A stretch of DNA of 29,914 nucleotides from Verrucomicrobiales bacterium (GTDB lineage: Bacteria > Verrucomicrobiota > Verrucomicrobiae > Limisphaerales > UBA1100). The stretch spans positions 1 through 29,914 of the forward strand of contig PBLV01000040.1 of NCBI GenBank assembly GCA_002721895.1, read 5' to 3'. Position numbers and translations under genes: made by a program. Positions within the stretch are counted from its first letter, which is position 1, and the number at the start of each line of letters is the position of its first letter. Of the stretch, positions 28,545-29,914 are shown in pieces. The notes below the pieces were generated by a model that saw only the letters and a list, made by a program, of their open reading frames with translations, searched no databases and was not told the origin of the DNA.

Positions 28545-29659
28545 TCACGCAGAATCCATGGCGGATCGCACACTCGGAAGCTTCCTTGGGCTGGGGAGGG
28601 CAGGAGCACCGGGTGTTGGCAGAGTTGCTGGGGTTTCGGGAACGTGGTGCATGGGTGGCATTGCTTGCTCCAGAGCATGCAGAAATTTTTCATCGCGCGC
28701 GTGCGTCTGGGATTGACGTGGAGCCACTGGATGTATCCAAGGCAAAGTACCCCCTGAGTGCCCTGTGTTTGAGGCGTTGGCTTATGGCCAACAACGTCCA
28801 AGTCGTGAATACCCACAGTTCTCGTGACGGCTGGCTAGTAGGAGCCGCCGCCCGGTTGGCGCGTGTGCCGCTGATAATCCGTTCACGACACATTGAAGTG
28901 GATTACCCCAAGCCTTGGGTCAGTCGCCATGCGTTCACGACGTTCGCAGATCATGTCGTGACTACTAGTGAACGCATTTCTAACAACTTAATTTCCACAT
29001 TTAATCTGGATGAAGGTTGCGTCTCAACCATTCCCACAGGGACAGATCTGATTCGTTTCTCCGACGAGGGCCCGAAGGCGGAACTGTTTGATAAAACAAT
29101 GGATGAGCGGCCATTAGTGGGAATGGTTTCAGTGCTCAGATCTTGGAAAGGACATTCGGTTTTTCTTGAGGCAGCAAAGCTTCTCAAGATTCGGGGTGTG
29201 GGAGTTCGCTTTGTGATTGTTGGCGAAGGTCCAATGCGGGAGGAGATTCTCAGGCTTATTTCAGCACATGAGTTGAGTGAGGATGTTTTGCTTGCCGGGT
29301 TTAGGGAAGATATCCCGGCGGTACTTCGAGCTTTGGATTTGCTCGCCATTCCATCTACCAATCACGAAGGGATTCCCCAAATTGGTCTGCAGGCTTTGGC
29401 CTGTAGAACCCCTGTGGTAGGGAGTGATGCTGGTGGGATTCCGGAGATTATTCGTCATGGGGAAACCGGGCGCATCGTTGCGGCGGGCGATGCCGAACTA
29501 CTGGCGAACACGATTGCTGAGACCTTGATGGATGATAAGGGCACAACCCGCATGACTGACAATGGGCGGGTGATGGTGGAACGGGAGCACGGGATCGATC
29601 ATATGCTCGATCAATTGGGACGGATTTATGCCGATCATCTGATTAATCCCCATTCGTGA
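28541..29659 (+). CDS. Glycosyltransferase family 4 with TTG start
   Basis: This 372-residue GT-B protein has the N-terminal acceptor motif SLGWGGQEHRVLAELLGF and VVNTHSSRDGWLVGAAARLA. The GT4 half has IPTGTDLIRF, LVGMVSVLRSWKGHSVFLEA and FVIVGEGPMREEI, and the signature IPSTNHEGIPQIGLQALACR followed by PVVGSDAGGIPEII. TTG 28541 is well supported. It overlaps the previous TGA (TTGA), the essential GGxE motif begins 18 codons later, and no in-frame ATG occurs before that motif. It probably transfers a sugar in surface-glycan assembly. Confidence 0.93.
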   Translation: MITQNPWRIAHSEASLGWGGQEHRVLAELLGFRERGAWVALLAPEHAEIFHRARASGIDVEPLDVSKAKYPLSALCLRRWLMANNVQVVNTHSSRDGWLVGAAARLARVPLIIRSRHIEVDYPKPWVSRHAFTTFADHVVTTSERISNNLISTFNLDEGCVSTIPTGTDLIRFSDEGPKAELFDKTMDERPLVGMVSVLRSWKGHSVFLEAAKLLKIRGVGVRFVIVGEGPMREEILRLISAHELSEDVLLAGFREDIPAVLRALDLLAIPSTNHEGIPQIGLQALACRTPVVGSDAGGIPEIIRHGETGRIVAAGDAELLANTIAETLMDDKGTTRMTDNGRVMVEREHGIDHMLDQLGRIYADHLINPHS

Positions 29660-29713
29660 AGTATGTGCCTGAGTAAATTATGTTCAAAGGCATCCCGGTC
29701 TGTTAAGGATGAA

Positions 29714-29728
29714 CGGTGTCTGGCACCG
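29714..29728. repeat. REP-like palindromic hairpin
   Basis: CGGTG and CACCG flank TCTGG, giving a 5-bp stem extendable by a G-T wobble. Motifs of the GGTGTCTGGCACC type resemble REP elements associated with Y1 (RAYT) transposases. Only one copy is seen in this window. Confidence 0.4.
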
Positions 29729-29732
29729 ACTC

Positions 29733-29914
29733 ATGGATCAAAACCAAACCAAATCTCAAGTTGCTGAGTTTTATGAAGAATTCCAATCCCGGGGAAAGTA
29801 CGATTACCTTTATGGGGATGAGGAGCGGAAGAATTTATATGTCGAGTTGATTGGCAAGGGGCACCGGATTCTTGAGGTGGGTTGCCGGGCGGGCAACTTG
29901 ACGCAGTATTACCA
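29733..29914 (+). CDS. SAM-dependent methyltransferase, N-terminal part (cut by window end)
   Basis: About 60 residues are visible: SQVAEFYEEFQSRGKYDYLY, then a helix and motif I HRILEVGCRAGNLTQYY, which identifies a class I methyltransferase. ATG 29733 was chosen because the in-frame ATG 29709 would place a REP-like palindrome inside the coding region; neither start has a well-placed Shine-Dalgarno. The sequence continues beyond the window. It is the fifth SAM methyltransferase in about 4.3 kb. Confidence 0.75.
   Translation, partial: MDQNQTKSQVAEFYEEFQSRGKYDYLYGDEERKNLYVELIGKGHRILEVGCRAGNLTQYY

Noticed and set aside
1..29914. CRISPR arrays, rRNA, tRNA, insertion sequences
   Set aside because: I saw no regularly spaced repeats, cloverleaf-like sequences, rRNA segments or transposase frames; intergenic regions are all under 300 bases.

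Overview
This window looks like a chromosomal segment from a Gram-negative bacterium of the Verrucomicrobiota (or a close PVC relative). The strongest taxonomic clue is a 51-residue Arg/Lys-rich protein on the minus strand (9037-9192). I recognise it from memory as the small basic protein family found in Chlamydiae and Verrucomicrobia. A Kdo-pathway isomerase, an O-antigen ligase-like protein and core-type glycosyltransferases imply an LPS-bearing outer membrane. Coding is dense. By eye the DNA is GC-rich up to about 24 kb and clearly less GC-rich from about 24.4 kb to the end.

Layout. (1) 1-541: the tail of an unknown protein followed after 3 bases by a small acidic protein; an effector/immunity-like arrangement is possible but unproven. 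(2) 612-2015: an MFS transporter. (3) 9192 down to 2012, minus strand: nine closely spaced genes encoding small basic protein, RluB-type pseudouridine synthase, a Pro/Ala-rich SH3b protein, FolD, a DUF6941-like protein, an acidic-tailed membrane protein, a TPR/LysM lipoprotein, an atypical SDR and a VOC protein. (4) 9429-12309, plus strand: cstA, nadD, rsfS. (5) 14782 down to 12287, minus strand: an exported protein with two metallo-beta-lactamase folds, and a DUF4149-like membrane protein. (6) 14883-29914: a surface-glycan locus.

The glycan locus has several transcription blocks. An FkbM methyltransferase is followed by a tightly coupled set (O-antigen ligase/polymerase, two GT2, one GT4), each joined by an ATGA overlap and closed by a terminator-like hairpin. 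Next come a 2OG-Fe(II) oxygenase and a second FkbM methyltransferase sharing one base. A minus-strand block then encodes a GT-A-like transferase, KdsD/KpsF and a GT9 heptosyltransferase-like enzyme. The last 5.5 kb hold a GT9-like protein with a helical N-terminus, five class I SAM methyltransferases (one cut by the window end) and a GT4. Together these suggest synthesis of a Kdo-anchored glycan that is heavily methylated and perhaps hydroxylated.

The points most worth a second look are: a G9 homopolymer inside a methyltransferase gene (possible phase variation); a perfect 12-bp inverted repeat inside an fkbM-type gene; the tandem MBL protein, whose N-terminal copy has lost several metal ligands while the C-terminal copy keeps them; an A AAA AAA slippery heptamer touching the rluB stop codon; and overlapping alternative hairpins in the leader of the small basic protein operon. 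I see no CRISPR array, rRNA, tRNA or intact insertion sequence. No gene-free stretch exceeds 300 bases.
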